Assembly: GCA_949285605.1 (NCBI GenBank)
Contig: CASDZI010000015.1
Coordinates: 1-33,041, forward strand
DNA length: 33,041 nt
Source of the DNA: an uncultured Christensenella sp.
GTDB taxonomy: Bacteria > Bacillota > Clostridia > Christensenellales > DTU072
Direction: 5' to 3'
Positions 24,901 through 32,919 of the stretch are shown here, piece by piece. Within the stretch, counting starts at the first letter, position 1. Each line of letters starts with the position of its first letter. The notes beneath the pieces were generated by a model. It did not search any database. It was not told the origin of the DNA and saw only the letters and a list, made by a program, of their open reading frames with translations. Both the position numbers and the translations under genes were made by a program.

Positions 24901-25809
24901 TTATACTTTTCTGCAATCGGGCAACATTTCGTCAATGCTTCTGGCTTTACTGCTTTGCCCGAGCGCTTTGAAAATCCAACCGCCGTCAGCAGCCTTCCTT
25001 GCTACTCCGATAATCAATGCGGTGTCGGTTTTGAGGTTATCGGTAACCTTATATTCTATCAGAAGTTTGTTGTTATCGGGATCGTAAAGCTTTATGTACA
25101 TATTCTTCACGTCACCAAATACTTGCTGCCTTTTTTTGCAGTCGTATATGTTGAGAATAAACACTAATTTATCCCTGTTGTCCGGAACTTTATAAAGATA
25201 AACGTCTATGCTTTCGTCATCCGCATTGGCACCTAAGTCTATTCCGGTAAGGTTGTCTCCGTGATGTATCACGCAACCGCTCGGATGCTTTCTGTTGCCG
25301 AAATATACCACCTCTTCTCCGGAACATCCGGAAACCACCACGGAGGAATCTATATCCATATCCTTTCCTTGTTGCACGGGATCCCAACCGGTTCCCACAA
25401 GAATATGCCTTAAAGGTTTTCCGTTATTGCTGATTTTTACTTCTTGTCCCTGGGAAAGCTTTATGGTTTCTCCTTCTCTGTGATTTCCCGTCATCACTGC
25501 CGGAGCACGATCGATCTCCAATTCGGAGCAATACACGCATTGAAAATTATATTCGTTTTTCTTAACTCCGCATTGGGACATACAACTACATCCGCCGACG
25601 GTTCTTTGCCCGCATTTTTTACAAGGCAAAAGACTTTTCGCCGTTTCGAATTTTTCCTGGCAGATTTGGTTTTGCATAACCGACGCTTCTTCTTCGGAAA
25701 TTGCAATAAAGTTTATTACCTTCCATTTCGACTCTAAACGTTTGACTTCCAGGGCAAAATGCCTCCCGGTCTTCTTGCAGCAGACTTTGACCATTTGAGT
25801 TTCATTCAT
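24901..25809 (-). CDS. TerD-family protein with N-terminal zinc ribbon
   Basis: A protein of 302 residues. Residues 60-95 hold a cysteine cluster (CKKC at 63-66, then C74, C76, C80, and CVYC at 91-94), probably one or two zinc sites. Residues 115-300 are a TerD domain: LSQGQEVKISNNG, HILVGTGWDP, the acidic DMDIDSSVVV, HHGDNLTGIDLGANADDESI, the diagnostic LVFILNIYDCKKRQQVFGDV, and WIFKALGQ. TerD domains bind Ca2+ through such acidic clusters and belong to tellurite, phage and chemical stress systems. The N-terminal 50 residues resemble a small beta domain. It lies 22 nt after the kinase with a GGAGG SD, so it is the likely soluble partner or substrate of the kinase/phosphatase pair. Confidence 0.88.
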   Translation of the reverse strand: MNETQMVKVCCKKTGRHFALEVKRLESKWKVINFIAISEEEASVMQNQICQEKFETAKSLLPCKKCGQRTVGGCSCMSQCGVKKNEYNFQCVYCSELEIDRAPAVMTGNHREGETIKLSQGQEVKISNNGKPLRHILVGTGWDPVQQGKDMDIDSSVVVSGCSGEEVVYFGNRKHPSGCVIHHGDNLTGIDLGANADDESIDVYLYKVPDNRDKLVFILNIYDCKKRQQVFGDVKNMYIKLYDPDNNKLLIEYKVTDNLKTDTALIIGVARKAADGGWIFKALGQSSKARSIDEMLPDCRKV

Positions 25810-25831
25810 AATTGACCTCCTGTATTATCGA

Positions 25832-27250
25832 TTAAGTTAGTTTCTTTAAGTAGCCTTTAAGGATAATATTGCTTACCACCATAGTGATTAAGCTGTTATT
25901 GGTACGTTCCAATGCATATTGATCCTTACCGTCGGATCTTATAAGCACGATACCCTTGTATCCGTCCTTTCTTAAAAGGGCTTCGTCTATCGTATATTTC
26001 GTGCCTCTGAAATTGATGTTTTTAACGCTCTCACGTCTTGTCGCATCTACTTTTTTCACTTTTTTAACAGGCGTAGTATGCTCGGCATATCCTAAAAGAA
26101 CAAGGTTGTTGCGACTCTTGGTTTCGATCTCGCCTTTATCTTTATAAAGCTCGTAGGAACGGCGGCCCGCTTCTTCCTTCCGTTCAATCGCAACATAATT
26201 GCGTTTCTTGAGTTCTTCGATCTTGAAAACGATTTCATCCTCTTCCCACGGCTCGCAGAAAGATTTGGGAGCTGTCGTTTTTCGGGATACGCTCCTCTTC
26301 GTTTTATTTCCGCCGATATATTTTACTCCCGGATTGTCTTTTACTTCGAGAACTCTTCCGTTGTGAAGCGCCTTTATGACTTCCTGCGCCGAAAGACGTT
26401 CTTTCGGATCCGAATACAGCATATTTGCGATAACCGAACGCAAAAATTCGTTTTTTATTGCATCCCCTATACGGAGCCTCATGCCTTTAAGGACCGCTTC
26501 CCCGCAATACATGGTGCCGCTTTTTAAGCATTTTCCAGATTTATCGATAATATCCGGAAATTTCCCTCCCGAAAGATAGTTGTAAAACACCAAGCCTAAA
26601 GAGAAAATATCGGATTTGTCGGACAAGTCTTTTATCGATTCATCGGAATAATCGCTTATAAGGCACTTAACCAACTCCGGAGACATATAGCACTGATCTC
26701 CTCCCAGGTCATCGGGTCTTATATTGTTTATATCGTAGCTTTTGTCGAAGTCGATGATTTTTGCGACGATCCTCTTTCCCGAGCTGCTTCGAACAACTAT
26801 AATATTGGATCTTTTAAGATCGCTGTGTACGATACCTTTTCCGTGTATAGCTTCCAACGAGGCAACCGCAGTCAACATAAGGAATTTTTTATCGACCTCG
26901 TCTAACAAGTAAATCTGGCTTTCGTCGAAAACATTGTCGAAGAACTCCGTAGCTTCCACAAAGCAACAGTCGTTTACAAAACTATCCGTCGGAGAAACTA
27001 TGTTCCCTCCGCTCCCGGAGATCTCTTTAAGTTTGCTGTTGATATTTTCTCGACTTTTTTTAAAATCGTTAAACCTCTTTTGCGACCGTTCGTAAGACTG
27101 TGCCGTCATGGAACTTTTGGAACGGGGGAATTTATATCCGGAGTATTTCTTAAGAAAATACTTTTTTCCGCCCTTCTCTGCCAGAGTCGTATAGCCTGTG
27201 TTGGATATCTCCCACTCTTTCAAAATATTATAACCGTTAACTATATTCAT
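25832..27250 (-). CDS. Ser/Thr protein kinase of the vWA-PP2C-kinase triad
   Basis: A soluble kinase of 472 residues, no membrane segment. The kinase domain spans about 8-296: ATP Lys in YFLKKY (K34), catalytic loop IVHSDLKRSNIIV (HSD instead of HRD, with catalytic D144, K146, N149), metal-binding DFD (167-169, for DFG), YMSPEL (APE equivalent) and SDKSDIFSLGLVF. All catalytic residues are present, so activity is expected. The HSDLK-type loop fits kinases of the Ter-associated triad. After a basic linker the C-terminus has two similar 50-residue segments (about 340-389 and 417-468) that I do not recognise. Its ATG overlaps the PP2C stop as ATGA, a sign of fixed stoichiometry. Confidence 0.93.
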   Translation of the reverse strand: MNIVNGYNILKEWEISNTGYTTLAEKGGKKYFLKKYSGYKFPRSKSSMTAQSYERSQKRFNDFKKSRENINSKLKEISGSGGNIVSPTDSFVNDCCFVEATEFFDNVFDESQIYLLDEVDKKFLMLTAVASLEAIHGKGIVHSDLKRSNIIVVRSSSGKRIVAKIIDFDKSYDINNIRPDDLGGDQCYMSPELVKCLISDYSDESIKDLSDKSDIFSLGLVFYNYLSGGKFPDIIDKSGKCLKSGTMYCGEAVLKGMRLRIGDAIKNEFLRSVIANMLYSDPKERLSAQEVIKALHNGRVLEVKDNPGVKYIGGNKTKRSVSRKTTAPKSFCEPWEEDEIVFKIEELKKRNYVAIERKEEAGRRSYELYKDKGEIETKSRNNLVLLGYAEHTTPVKKVKKVDATRRESVKNINFRGTKYTIDEALLRKDGYKGIVLIRSDGKDQYALERTNNSLITMVVSNIILKGYLKKLT

Positions 27251-28869
27251 ATTTTAGCCTCCATTCGGAAACAGTCGTACTGCGCATAATAATCTTTCAT
27301 CAGTTCGTTTCTCTTTTCCATACATTGAATTACGGCGATGTTCCGCTCCCTGATCTCTAAAGCTTTACTATTCAACGCCTCCACTACGGATTCGGGTAAA
27401 ATATCCCGGTGAAGATACCATATTTCTTTGATCACCGCCGAACTGTTCGCACGCCAGTATCTATCGGTCATATTTTCGGTAATTTCCTGTCGTAAGTTTT
27501 CGGGTAAATCGTCTATCGGATCGGTCTTATTCCATTCCCAAAGCCAATTCTTCAGTTCATTGGTAGTAAATTGCTCCGATAAATACTTTGTTTTGGCTTT
27601 TTTTATCGCCTCGACATAGGGTTTGTAATCCTTTTCCCGTATGATTCCGGCAATATATTCCCTTATTTTAGGTAACTTTATCCACCTCGCTGCCTCAATG
27701 GTCAGATAATTCTCGAATTCCTCTTTTATCGGCATATATTCCCTTTCATAGTCCCTAACGAGGATGTCTGGCAAAGGCTTCAGGAATTTATCTTCCATAT
27801 ACTTACGTCTTCTGTTGACGGCAACTTTGAAAGATTTATAATTCTTGTACCCTAAGGTTTTGATTGCCATACTTCCGCTGTCGTCGTGATTCCCTATCTC
27901 TTCGAAATATTTCTTCAGCTTTTCCCCCGCTTTTTTCAAACTGACGCATTCGGAAAAGATTTTCAACAACCTCGCTTCCATATGAAGAGGAGTTTTGAAC
28001 GCTGCGCTTTTGTAAACACCGTCGGTCATATTGAAAAGCACACACGGTTTTTCGAATTGGAAATAAGCGGTTTCCAAAAAGAAATCCTTGCTGAGAGAAA
28101 CGAGATTGGTCATGACTTCGTTTTTTTCGTGATCTGTCGTCAGCTGATGCAACCCGCTTTTGTTCCACATATAAGCGCGCGAATCTCCCGCCCAGAAATA
28201 ATAAACGTCTACCTTGTCGGACGTTTCCTTATATAAAGCGAAATTAAGAGTGGTCGGTAATAAATACGCTCCCGTTATATTCGCTTCGTTGACAAGAGAA
28301 AGTTTGTCGGCTATTCTGCCGAGTTTGTCCTTTATGGTTTTGACAAGGTACGCCGCATAATCTTGGGCTGCCGCCGCAGGCTCGTCGGAATTAAAGAAAA
28401 GTTCCGACGCCGGGCGCTGCCCGTACTTCAATTCGTATAAAACCGTTGCCGCAACAATTCTCGAGGCGAAATATCCGCTTGTTCTGACGGTTTCTTCGAA
28501 ATTCTTATAGTAGTCCCGCATTTTGAACAATTCCCCAAAACACTTCTTAAAATAATATTTCGTATCATCCGTTTCGGAAATTTTGTCGTAATTTTCAAAC
28601 ACATCGGCAAACGCTTTTCTGCAAAATTCTTCTTTTTGCAAATCCTGATCGGCAGTTCCGGCCAATACTTCTTCTACGACCTTGCTGTTATGACGATAGC
28701 CGCCTCTTCCGCCCAGGCCGTCCGCTACCAGCAAAATGCCGTCACCGGAGTAAGGAAACACGTCCTCTCCCAAATAGATGATCCTGAAATTGCGTTGCAA
28801 GGTCTTTTGCCTGTATATGCTCCAAGAGGAGACTTTCTTATAATTGATATTCTTCTTTATTTTTTGCAT
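27247..28869 (-). CDS. PP2C-family protein phosphatase of the triad
   Basis: A phosphatase of 540 residues from ATG 28869, which has AGGAG 6 nt upstream; an in-frame extension to 29007 runs back into the vWA gene and lacks an SD. PP2C motifs are in order: ILLVADGLGGRGG (metal Asp 50 and Gly 51), YYFWAGDSRAYMW (228-233 GDSRAY), LTTDH, NMTDGVYK (D283) and NHDDSGSMAI (D329/D330), so the metal centre looks complete. Residues 350-540 form an extra helical, Lys/Glu/Trp-rich region beyond a normal PP2C and may dock the kinase or vWA protein. It would reverse the phosphorylation placed by the coupled kinase. Confidence 0.92.
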   Translation of the reverse strand: MQKIKKNINYKKVSSWSIYRQKTLQRNFRIIYLGEDVFPYSGDGILLVADGLGGRGGYRHNSKVVEEVLAGTADQDLQKEEFCRKAFADVFENYDKISETDDTKYYFKKCFGELFKMRDYYKNFEETVRTSGYFASRIVAATVLYELKYGQRPASELFFNSDEPAAAAQDYAAYLVKTIKDKLGRIADKLSLVNEANITGAYLLPTTLNFALYKETSDKVDVYYFWAGDSRAYMWNKSGLHQLTTDHEKNEVMTNLVSLSKDFFLETAYFQFEKPCVLFNMTDGVYKSAAFKTPLHMEARLLKIFSECVSLKKAGEKLKKYFEEIGNHDDSGSMAIKTLGYKNYKSFKVAVNRRRKYMEDKFLKPLPDILVRDYEREYMPIKEEFENYLTIEAARWIKLPKIREYIAGIIREKDYKPYVEAIKKAKTKYLSEQFTTNELKNWLWEWNKTDPIDDLPENLRQEITENMTDRYWRANSSAVIKEIWYLHRDILPESVVEALNSKALEIRERNIAVIQCMEKRNELMKDYYAQYDCFRMEAKI

Positions 28870-28896
28870 TACGTTCTCCTGTGTCTGTTGTTTGAA

Positions 28897-28923
28897 GCGG
28901 CATGCCTTATTCAGGCATACCGC
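28897..28923 (-). other. Intercistronic hairpin between vWA and PP2C genes
   Basis: A 10-bp stem (28897-28906 with 28914-28923, one G-U on the minus-strand RNA, 7-nt loop) in the 83-nt gap. There is no T-tract after it, so it is more likely an mRNA stabiliser or processing site that favours the vWA transcript than a terminator. Confidence 0.6.
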
Positions 28924-28952
28924 TCCTTCCCCCTTTCCTTGACAAACCGGAG

Positions 28953-29618
28953 TTAAATGGAATTGACGAGAATCCTTATACACGTTTCCATATCGTTTTC
29001 CCCACAACCGGCACCGGCTTGAGAGTAATACGGGAAAGTCTGTTCCCAGTCTTCCAGCTCATTCCAAGGCCAGACGTTCGGCGCAAAAACGATAAGGCGT
29101 TTAGCGCGATTTTCCATATTCTGTCCGTCCCACCACTCTCGTAGTTCGGCAAGGTCCATAGGCATATCTTCCGGATATTTTTCGGAGTCTTTCCTATCCT
29201 GCAATGCCAAAGCGGGTGCGTCGGTGTACATAAGCGTTACATGACGTCTGACCGTTCCGCTTTTAGTCCAATCGGACTTTAAAGCCGCCGCCAAAGCTTC
29301 GAGCGAGTTTTCCGCCTCGTCTCCGCCACCGGTTGCCGTAATATTGTTTACGAAATCGATAAATTCGGTTTTTTCTTCGTCCAGTTTGAAAAACTTAGAT
29401 TCCGTAAAAGGTTCCGCATCGCATCCGAAATCACGGAAGGCAATAATTTTAATACGAAGGTTTTCCACCCTCTTGTTCGCTTTTTTCATCTCATCCAGGA
29501 ATTTTTCCCTAAGACGAGTCGCATTGTTTTTTACTTCGTCAATAATGGGAGACATACTCCCCGTTGCGTCGATACACATAACTATATCGACATTGTAATC
29601 AAGTTCTTGAAGACTCAT
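28953..29618 (-). CDS. TerY-type vWA domain protein
   Basis: A single-domain vWA protein of 221 residues. The MIDAS is complete: DATGS (17-21), the Thr of ITATGGGDEAENS (T96) and the Asp of LMYTDAPA (D133). The surrounding LRIKIIAFRDFGCDAEPF, ITATGGGDEAENSLEAL and KRLIVFAPNVWPWNELEDW are the long signature stretches of TerY-group vWA proteins. It is presumably the metal-dependent scaffold or adaptor that brings kinase, phosphatase and TerD together. First gene of the five-gene operon, with AAAGGAG 8 nt before the ATG. Confidence 0.92.
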   Translation of the reverse strand: MSLQELDYNVDIVMCIDATGSMSPIIDEVKNNATRLREKFLDEMKKANKRVENLRIKIIAFRDFGCDAEPFTESKFFKLDEEKTEFIDFVNNITATGGGDEAENSLEALAAALKSDWTKSGTVRRHVTLMYTDAPALALQDRKDSEKYPEDMPMDLAELREWWDGQNMENRAKRLIVFAPNVWPWNELEDWEQTFPYYSQAGAGCGENDMETCIRILVNSI

Positions 29619-29725
29619 AGCATAATTCTCCTTTTTTTAGATTTTTTTGGTTGTTATACGGCTTGCGATAAGAAATATTCTTACATCTTTTACCTCCCTC
29701 CCTCTTTTGCTTTATCTATGCTTCT

Positions 29726-29754
29726 ATTATAAAAATTACAAAAAAAACAAACAA
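29726..29754 (-). promoter_or_regulatory. Promoter of the vWA-PP2C-kinase-TerD operon
   Basis: Minus-strand TTGTTT (29749-29754), 17-bp spacer, TATAAT (29726-29731). The -35 box lies inside one arm of the inverted repeat at 29747-29775, so anything binding that dyad would block this promoter. The leader is about 100 nt. Confidence 0.7.
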
Positions 29755-29775
29755 GCTTATTTTTCGCTTGTTTGT
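29740..29775 (-). terminator. Terminator of the XRE gene overlapping the operon promoter
   Basis: A perfect 10-bp inverted repeat (29747-29756 with 29766-29775, 9-nt loop) followed on the minus strand by eight T. It lies 117 nt after the XRE gene stop. It could serve as terminator, operator, or both; the shared sequence with the -35 box is seen directly, the regulatory role is inferred. Confidence 0.75.
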
Positions 29776-29891
29776 ACAAATAATTTTAATTTTTATGCAA
29801 TTTTTATATCAAAAATACATGAAAATTGTAAAAATTACAGCTCCGTTACCGCAATAATATATATTATAATACTTTAACTATTGATATAGAA

Positions 29892-30251
29892 TTATCTTTC
29901 TTCGAGAATAAGAATATCAAAGATATTCATTTTACAGATTTGGCAATAAAAGAGCAGATCGTCGATATCGGGATTCGTTCTGCCGCTTTCCCAATTAACG
30001 ATAACGCTGTCCGAAACTCCGAAAACTTGTGCAAGTTCCTTTTGGCTGATCCTTTCGTCCATTTCGAATCTGCAATTTTCACAATCGCGCCGAGAACAAT
30101 TTTCAATTTTGCCCTTAAGCTGAAAACAAACGTATTTTCTTAAGTTTTCGTTATACTGCCGCAATAAAGCCAGATTTTTACTGGTTTTTTTCCAATCCAC
30201 AAATTGTCTCTTGTTTTTGTCCAAAGTATTGTTCCCCTCTATCTTTTTCAT
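29892..30251 (-). CDS. XRE-type HTH regulator with cysteine motifs
   Basis: A protein of 119 residues. The C-terminal half is a Cro/CI-type HTH: RISQKELAQVFGVSDSVIVN then WESGRTNPDIDDLL. Just before it lies NCSRRDCENC (C52, C57, C60), and after it CQIC (C103, C106), enough ligands for a zinc or redox site flanking the DNA-binding domain. The N-terminal 50 residues are basic and helical. AAGGAG lies 6 nt before the ATG. Its position directly upstream of the vWA operon, in the same orientation, makes it the likely local regulator, perhaps sensing metal or oxidation. Confidence 0.85.
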   Translation of the reverse strand: MKKIEGNNTLDKNKRQFVDWKKTSKNLALLRQYNENLRKYVCFQLKGKIENCSRRDCENCRFEMDERISQKELAQVFGVSDSVIVNWESGRTNPDIDDLLFYCQICKMNIFDILILEER

Positions 30252-30295
30252 TTTATACTCCTTAAATCATCGACAAAACTACTATACGGAAGACA

Positions 30296-30324
30296 ATTAT
30301 ATCACATACCAAGCTATTCTGCAA
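30296..30324 (-). promoter_or_regulatory. Sigma-A promoter of the XRE regulator gene
   Basis: Minus-strand TTGCAG (30319-30324), 17-bp spacer, TATAAT (30296-30301), leader about 38 nt. Confidence 0.72.
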
Positions 30325-30438
30325 TTATAATATTTTAGGAGTGCTTTATTTATAAATTGAGAGTTTTATAGCACAAAATAATTATATTTCTAATATAATA
30401 AGGTTTTTTATCTCGTTTAAGGTAAAACTATTTATTCT

Positions 30439-30648
30439 TCAAAGATCCTCATCTGTCGACTCGACAAAAATTCTTATACCGGCTCTTCTAAACATAAATG
30501 CGAAAGCATTGTATCCGAATTCCTTATCCTGCGGGTGTTTAATCAAAAGCTCCTATGCTTTCTCGGAAATAAATCTACGAAATTCGATATTAATATTCCC
30601 TGCTTCAAAGCTGCCGATATCGGACCGTGCCGTAACGCATCGGATCAC
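30439..30648 (-). pseudogene. Broken small gene coupled to the TIR gene
   Basis: A 70-codon minus-strand frame starts GTG, overlapping the TIR stop as GTGA, and is interrupted at codon 32 by TAG (30553-30555). Both halves read as ordinary protein: ARSDIGSFEAGNINIEFRRF before the stop, and LLIKHPQDKEFGYNAFAFMF then RRAGIRIFVESTDEDL after it. TAG is a normal stop here (it ends the ABC ATPase), so this is probably a nonsense-mutated gene. I do not recognise the family. It could instead be a sequencing error or the detached C-terminal end of a longer TIR protein. Confidence 0.45.
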
Positions 30649-31904
30649 TTATGGCTTTTACTTGATTGTTTCAATTTCTTAAGTAACCGGCGATAAACAT
30701 CTTTATTGTAAGCTATTACTTCTTTGGGCATATCTTTGCACCAAATATTGCACTTTTTAATAGTTTCATAATCAAGCCTGTCAATGTTTTGCCACTTTCT
30801 ACTCTCATAAAAAGTGTACAATATACTCAGGTCTAACGAGCGATAAGCCATTTTGCCTTGCGATTTTTTAAGCCTGTTGATCCTTGCTCTGCGACAATTA
30901 TCCCACGGAGCCGTGCCGTCGTCCAAATATAGATATGGATCTTTGCCGACTACATCGTTAAAAAATATTAACGTCCAGGAGCGGTTGACAACATCTTCGT
31001 CATAGCCGTGAAATATCCTTTTGGCAAATTCATAAGGCACGGTATATTCGCCTAATGAAGCCAAGCCGTAAGCTAACGATTGTCTTTGCCATACATCGGG
31101 TTCTTTATAATAAAATTCTTTTAATTTTTCGATAATGGCGTTATCGATCAAACTACGGCACAACCTTGTCAGATAAAATATCAGTTGCCCTTTTATGGCA
31201 TACTCCCGCCTGCCGCTTATGTTGCCGTCAAGCTGTACTCTGCCGTATGCGCCAATCAGGTTATCGGCAACTGTTTTCTTTGTATCGACAGACAAACCGT
31301 CATAGGTAAGATACACATATTGATTAACATCGGCAAAATGAAGATTGCTCAAAATATCAATAGTTTCCTTTATACCGCTACAAAAAGCTTCTACCATTTG
31401 TCTCGCAATATCTATCAACTGTGCCTTACTCATAGTTTTCTCTTGCTCAATATTACTAAACTTATTGATTTTGAGTGGACGTCCGTCATATCTTTCACCG
31501 GCAAAGAGCTTAGCTATATCCCTTAAAATATCGGCAGTGGCATTATCGTTTATATCTACACTCTTGACACATTGCGATACTTGCGTATTGGACAACAAAA
31601 ACTTAAACTCGTCATTTAACTCAAACTGTTCCAACAGAACTCCAAAAACAGGCTTTTGGTAATTGATGGCACGCTCTATTTCCTTGTTAATCCAAGGCGA
31701 ATAGCAAATAGCTTCTGTCATAATGAGCAGCAGGCACTTACAGTTCCTGATACTTTTTTCAATAATATTAGCGTATCTTTCTCCTACAGGTATATCGTTA
31801 GGCGCTATCCAAACATTATAGTTTTGCTGTTCCAGTAATTTCTTGAAGTCAAAAGCAAATTCTCTGTTCTTGGTGCTGTAACTTATGAAAATATATTCTT
31901 CCAT
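30645..31904 (-). CDS. TIR-domain protein with unrecognised C-terminal region
   Basis: A protein of 419 residues from ATG 31904, which has AAGGAG 5 nt upstream; a TTG 24 nt further up is a weaker choice. Residues 1-130 are a TIR domain: EEYIFISYSTKNREFAFDF, LLEQQNYNVWIAPNDIPVG, IRNCKCLLLIMTEAI and SPWINKEIERAI, whose Glu sits where TIR NADases have the catalytic Glu, then KPVFGVLLE. Residues 140-419 are helical with polar/aromatic repeats and no motif I recognise, possibly a sensor or HEAT-like region. Bacterial TIR proteins of this layout often deplete NAD+ in antiphage defence. No partner such as a Thoeris ThsA is visible. It is a separate unit from the vWA operon. Confidence 0.85.
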   Translation of the reverse strand: MEEYIFISYSTKNREFAFDFKKLLEQQNYNVWIAPNDIPVGERYANIIEKSIRNCKCLLLIMTEAICYSPWINKEIERAINYQKPVFGVLLEQFELNDEFKFLLSNTQVSQCVKSVDINDNATADILRDIAKLFAGERYDGRPLKINKFSNIEQEKTMSKAQLIDIARQMVEAFCSGIKETIDILSNLHFADVNQYVYLTYDGLSVDTKKTVADNLIGAYGRVQLDGNISGRREYAIKGQLIFYLTRLCRSLIDNAIIEKLKEFYYKEPDVWQRQSLAYGLASLGEYTVPYEFAKRIFHGYDEDVVNRSWTLIFFNDVVGKDPYLYLDDGTAPWDNCRRARINRLKKSQGKMAYRSLDLSILYTFYESRKWQNIDRLDYETIKKCNIWCKDMPKEVIAYNKDVYRRLLKKLKQSSKSHK

Positions 31905-32790
31905 CATATCTCCTTGTGTATTATCCAAAAGCGTAAATTGATAATATTTTCTTTTTCAGATTTTTATCGGCAAACGGCACATTCCCTTACAGCGTATGAA
32001 TATCTGCAAGGGTAGTAAAACAACAATTATTTTTTATTTTGGTTTTCGGCATAAAAACGATTTTTCGTAACTTTAGCATAAGCGTCGCAGTTCCCTATCG
32101 AGATTTCCGTTTACTCGGATACATCACCTGTTCATTATAGAAAGTAGTTATGAGCATAAAACGGTTAAATTTCGTTCTGAGTTGTAAGCCAACTGTTGCG
32201 CTTTTCCCTCGCATTGAATATGGCACACTTCTCGTTTTCGTTCAAGCTGTACCATATTTTGCCTTTAGATAATGATAAGTGTGATTTTATTATACATAAA
32301 TTCGCAATTGATTACAATAATAGAACATTATTTTCTATGGCATTCAATTATAAATTACCTATAACTTTTTCTAATATATGTATTTGAATTTAGTTGCCGT
32401 TTTTTTTGCGTATCCGCTATAAGATCTGAAAACCCTGCAATCTGTATCTCCCTCCCGTTAATCCTTTCTCGTTTTTCCGCAAAAAATATGGCGTTTTTGA
32501 ACGCATGGTTTATATTGATCATTGACGATGCTGTCTTTTATTCACGGCTCTCGAAGCTTCTCGAAATACATAAATGTAATATCTGCGATTGCGCGTATTA
32601 ATTGCAAAACCATCTTAAAGTTGCCTTTCTCTGCGTTATTTTATTCTTTTTTAATCGTATTTCCGCAAAATCCGCATCTGTCTGTTGACCTCGCAATTCC
32701 CCTTTCATAGCGAATCTTATTTCTCATAATACTACTACGCCTTTGCCTGCGACGCGTCTGGCAAGCATTCCGCCTACCTGCAAGGAATAA
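31905..32790. other. Gene-poor AT-rich intergenic stretch
   Basis: About 890 bp without a gene I can support. Two open frames of 62-63 codons on the plus strand (32196-32387 and 32522-32710) have no ribosome binding site or recognisable content. Minus-strand frames near 32630-32780 contain protein-like pieces such as LARRVAGKGVVVL, broken by stops, and may be remnants of a dispersed element. No convincing tRNA, CRISPR or promoter was found; one TATAAT on the minus strand (32133-32138) lacks a good -35 box. Confidence 0.4.
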
Positions 32791-32810
32791 CCTAAAAAAA
32801 TAAACTCTAA

Positions 32811-32891
32811 ATTATATATCCTATTACCAAGAAACAAAGCGAAAAGAAGGCGGCAGATTTTGCTCTTTTCAAGTGCGGAAACAAAGGAGCA
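32811..32891. repeat. Tandem 81-bp direct repeat, copy 1
   Basis: This 81-bp unit recurs at 32920-33000 with about nine differences by eye and a period of 109 bp. It contains a 39-bp stretch identical in both copies that includes GAAAAG...CTTTTC, able to form a short hairpin. Both copies stay open in the same relative frame (RRQILLFSSA). Confidence 0.9.
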
Positions 32892-32919
32892 AGGTATGAC
32901 AAAATAAAATGATTTTTAG

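Noticed and set aside
30645-31904. Thoeris-type system
   Set aside because: A TIR gene alone is not enough; no SIR2 or SLOG-domain effector gene is found on either side within the window.
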